From NCBI GenBank assembly GCA_041484845.1, contig JBGPIK010000425.1, forward strand, positions 1 to 5,783: a stretch of 5,783 nucleotides of DNA, written 5' to 3'. The translations under genes and the position numbers were made by a program. The DNA comes from JBGPIK01 sp041484845. Its GTDB lineage: Bacteria > Desulfobacterota > Binatia > UBA9968. Under the pieces are notes generated by a model. It saw nothing but the letters and a program-made list of their open reading frames with translations, ran no database searches and was not told where the DNA came from. Shown here piece by piece: positions 4,873-5,783 of this stretch (the first letter of the stretch is position 1; every line of letters begins with the position of its first letter).

Positions 4873-5664
4873 TCATGTCCAGCCGCGGCTCCAGCGTTCC
4901 CCCCTTTTGATCTTATCCGCGTAGTAGACCCAATCGGCGGAATGAGATCTCTTGATTCTACCGGGGCGCGCGAAAAGCTTGTCCTTGCTTGCTGCTAATT
5001 GTTGGAGAAATTCCTCCGTCGGCCCCGGAAATCCGAGGATTTGAGCCATAGCTTGAATCTTGGCGGTCCGCTCCATGTAAAGAGCGTTCATGCAGGCTTC
5101 ATCAATGGTAGCACCGACCGTAACGATGCCATGCCCTTTGATCATAATCCCCGCGGCCTGATCGAGCGCCTGCGCCAGATCCGCCCCTTCAGCGTCGTCC
5201 AGAATATAGATGGGCTTGGGATAGATCGGCACGCCCCGTCCGAAACGAAACGATTGCATGTGAATACACGACACGGGTTTATCAGCCAAGCTGAGCGCGA
5301 CGCACATCGGCGCGTGCGAATGAACGACGGCGTTAACGTCCGGTCTCGCCTTTAAGATCTCCGTATAAATCGTCGACTCACGCGGGATCGTGCCCACGCC
5401 GGAAAGCTTCTTCAGCGAATAGTCGAAGCGTACCAGCCAGTCCGCCGCTCCATCTACTTCAGGCCGCCGGAACATCTGCACCGCAATTCCTTTTTGCTCC
5501 GGCAGACGAACACCGACGTGTCCCCAGATATCTCCGATCTCCCATTCAAGAATCTCTGCCGCGAGCTTCAGCTCCTTCTCGGCCGGAAGGGTCGTGGCTC
5601 GCCGCGTGTGCGCCGCTGTGTGGGCTTTTGAGTTTTTCAAGGGTCTCCCATCGTCATTTTTCAT
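4873..5664 (-). CDS. Class II aldolase/adducin-domain protein, possible aromatic-acid decarboxylase
   Basis: This is a 263-residue protein, cytoplasmic by lack of a signal peptide. The class II aldolase fold is shown by WGHVGVRLP (about 47-55), an acidic residue in PRESTIYTEIL (Glu96), the zinc pair His115 and His117 in VVHSHAP, and a third His178 in IKGHGIV. These match the three-His zinc site and the catalytic Glu of fuculose-1-phosphate aldolase relatives. The family also contains 3,4-dihydroxyphthalate decarboxylase (PhtC) and other enzymes that break a C-C bond next to an enediolate. In this aromatic cluster a decarboxylase that prepares the dioxygenase substrate is plausible but unproven; a sugar-type aldolase is the alternative. 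About 30 polar N-terminal residues precede the fold. The ATG at 5664 is chosen, with GAGG 3 bases upstream. In-frame TTG codons at 5673 and 5679 are possible, and 5673 has GGAGGG at a 7-base distance. Confidence 0.86.
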   Translation of the reverse strand: MKNDDGRPLKNSKAHTAAHTRRATTLPAEKELKLAAEILEWEIGDIWGHVGVRLPEQKGIAVQMFRRPEVDGAADWLVRFDYSLKKLSGVGTIPRESTIYTEILKARPDVNAVVHSHAPMCVALSLADKPVSCIHMQSFRFGRGVPIYPKPIYILDDAEGADLAQALDQAAGIMIKGHGIVTVGATIDEACMNALYMERTAKIQAMAQILGFPGPTEEFLQQLAASKDKLFARPGRIKRSHSADWVYYADKIKRGERWSRGWT

Positions 5665-5667
5665 GAG

Positions 5668-5686
5668 CCTCAAACCCAATCCCTCC
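5668..5686 (-). promoter_or_regulatory. Two Shine-Dalgarno candidates for the class II aldolase, start ambiguous
   Basis: GGAGGG (5686-5681) is 7 bases before a TTG at 5673 and 16 bases before the ATG at 5664. GAGG (5671-5668) is 3 bases before that ATG. Ribosomes could use either start; the proteins differ by three residues. Confidence 0.4.
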
Positions 5687-5745
5687 GTTTTACCCGCCTG
5701 CCGGGCGTCCGGTGCCGCAACGGGGTGACGCTTCGGTCAGGAAAC

Positions 5746-5762
5746 AGCATACCGTGTGCCAA
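5746..5762 (-). promoter_or_regulatory. Candidate sigma-54 (-24/-12) promoter of the catabolic cluster
   Basis: On the minus strand TTGGCAC, six bases, then TGCT gives the pattern TGGCAC-A-CGGT-ATGCT. The known consensus is TGGCACG-N4-TTGCW. The invariant GG and GC are present with exactly 10 bases between them, and only two conserved positions differ. Transcription would start near 5735, about 70 bases before the ATG at 5664. Sigma-54 promoters with enhancer-binding activators are common for aromatic catabolism (XylR and DmpR types). The activator site would lie beyond the right edge. This is a motif match by eye. Confidence 0.4.
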
Positions 5763-5766
5763 CAAA

Positions 5767-5781
5767 GGTAGCCGGGTTACC
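5767..5781. repeat. 15-base near-perfect palindrome at the right edge
   Basis: The 15-mer GGTAGCCGGGTTACC is symmetric about base 5774 except for one G/T pair. It has no loop, so it would act as a protein-binding site rather than a hairpin. It lies just upstream of the candidate sigma-54 element. The window ends two bases later, so the full context is unseen. Confidence 0.25.
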
Positions 5782-5783
5782 CA

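Overview
The window is a minus-strand catabolic cluster, with every credible gene on the minus strand. Transcription runs from the right edge to the left edge. Genes are roughly 55-60% GC by eye, and the spacer at about 661-780 is distinctly AT-rich. The gene set (extradiol dioxygenase, RraA-type aldolase, cog2159-type amidohydrolase, Gfo/Idh/MocA dehydrogenase, class II aldolase, periplasmic binding protein) is typical of soil or sediment proteobacteria and uncultured relatives with large aromatic-catabolic repertoires. I cannot place the organism more precisely from sequence alone.

Layout in order of transcription: (1) 5680-5783, upstream region with a candidate sigma-54 (-24/-12) promoter; (2) 4873-5664, class II aldolase/adducin-fold protein, possibly an aromatic-acid decarboxylase; (3) a 198-base gap, 4675-4872, carrying an imperfect palindrome and a small GAAA-loop hairpin; (4) 3718-4674, LigB-family extradiol ring-cleavage dioxygenase; (5) 3035-3703, RraA/HMG-CHA-aldolase-like protein; (6) 2022-3002, amidohydrolase resembling 4-oxalomesaconate hydratase (LigJ); (7) 771-1997, Gfo/Idh/MocA dehydrogenase of the long type; (8) a 221-base spacer, 550-770, with an 8+8 inverted repeat; (9) 1-549, N-terminal 183 residues of an ABC-type extracellular solute-binding protein that runs off the left edge.

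Genes 4 to 7 are packed with 14-, 32- and 24-base gaps, each with its own Shine-Dalgarno sequence, so they look like one operon. Read together they outline the lower arm of a protocatechuate/gallate-type meta-cleavage route. A catechol-like carboxylated aromatic is opened by the dioxygenase, the product is hydrated by the LigJ-like enzyme, and the hydroxy-oxo acid is split by the RraA-like aldolase to central metabolites. The dehydrogenase and the class II aldolase-fold protein could act upstream, as dihydrodiol dehydrogenase and decarboxylase in a phthalate-like route, or the dehydrogenase could act as a LigC-like semialdehyde dehydrogenase. The binding protein may import the substrate. No lactone hydrolase (LigI type), ring-hydroxylating oxygenase or regulator is visible.

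Two enzymes depart from textbook motifs. The dioxygenase has Asp/Gln where LigB has its second metal histidine, and the aldolase has Gly where the D-X20-R-D signature has its first Asp. The true substrate may therefore not be the classical one. I see no RNA gene, insertion sequence or CRISPR array.
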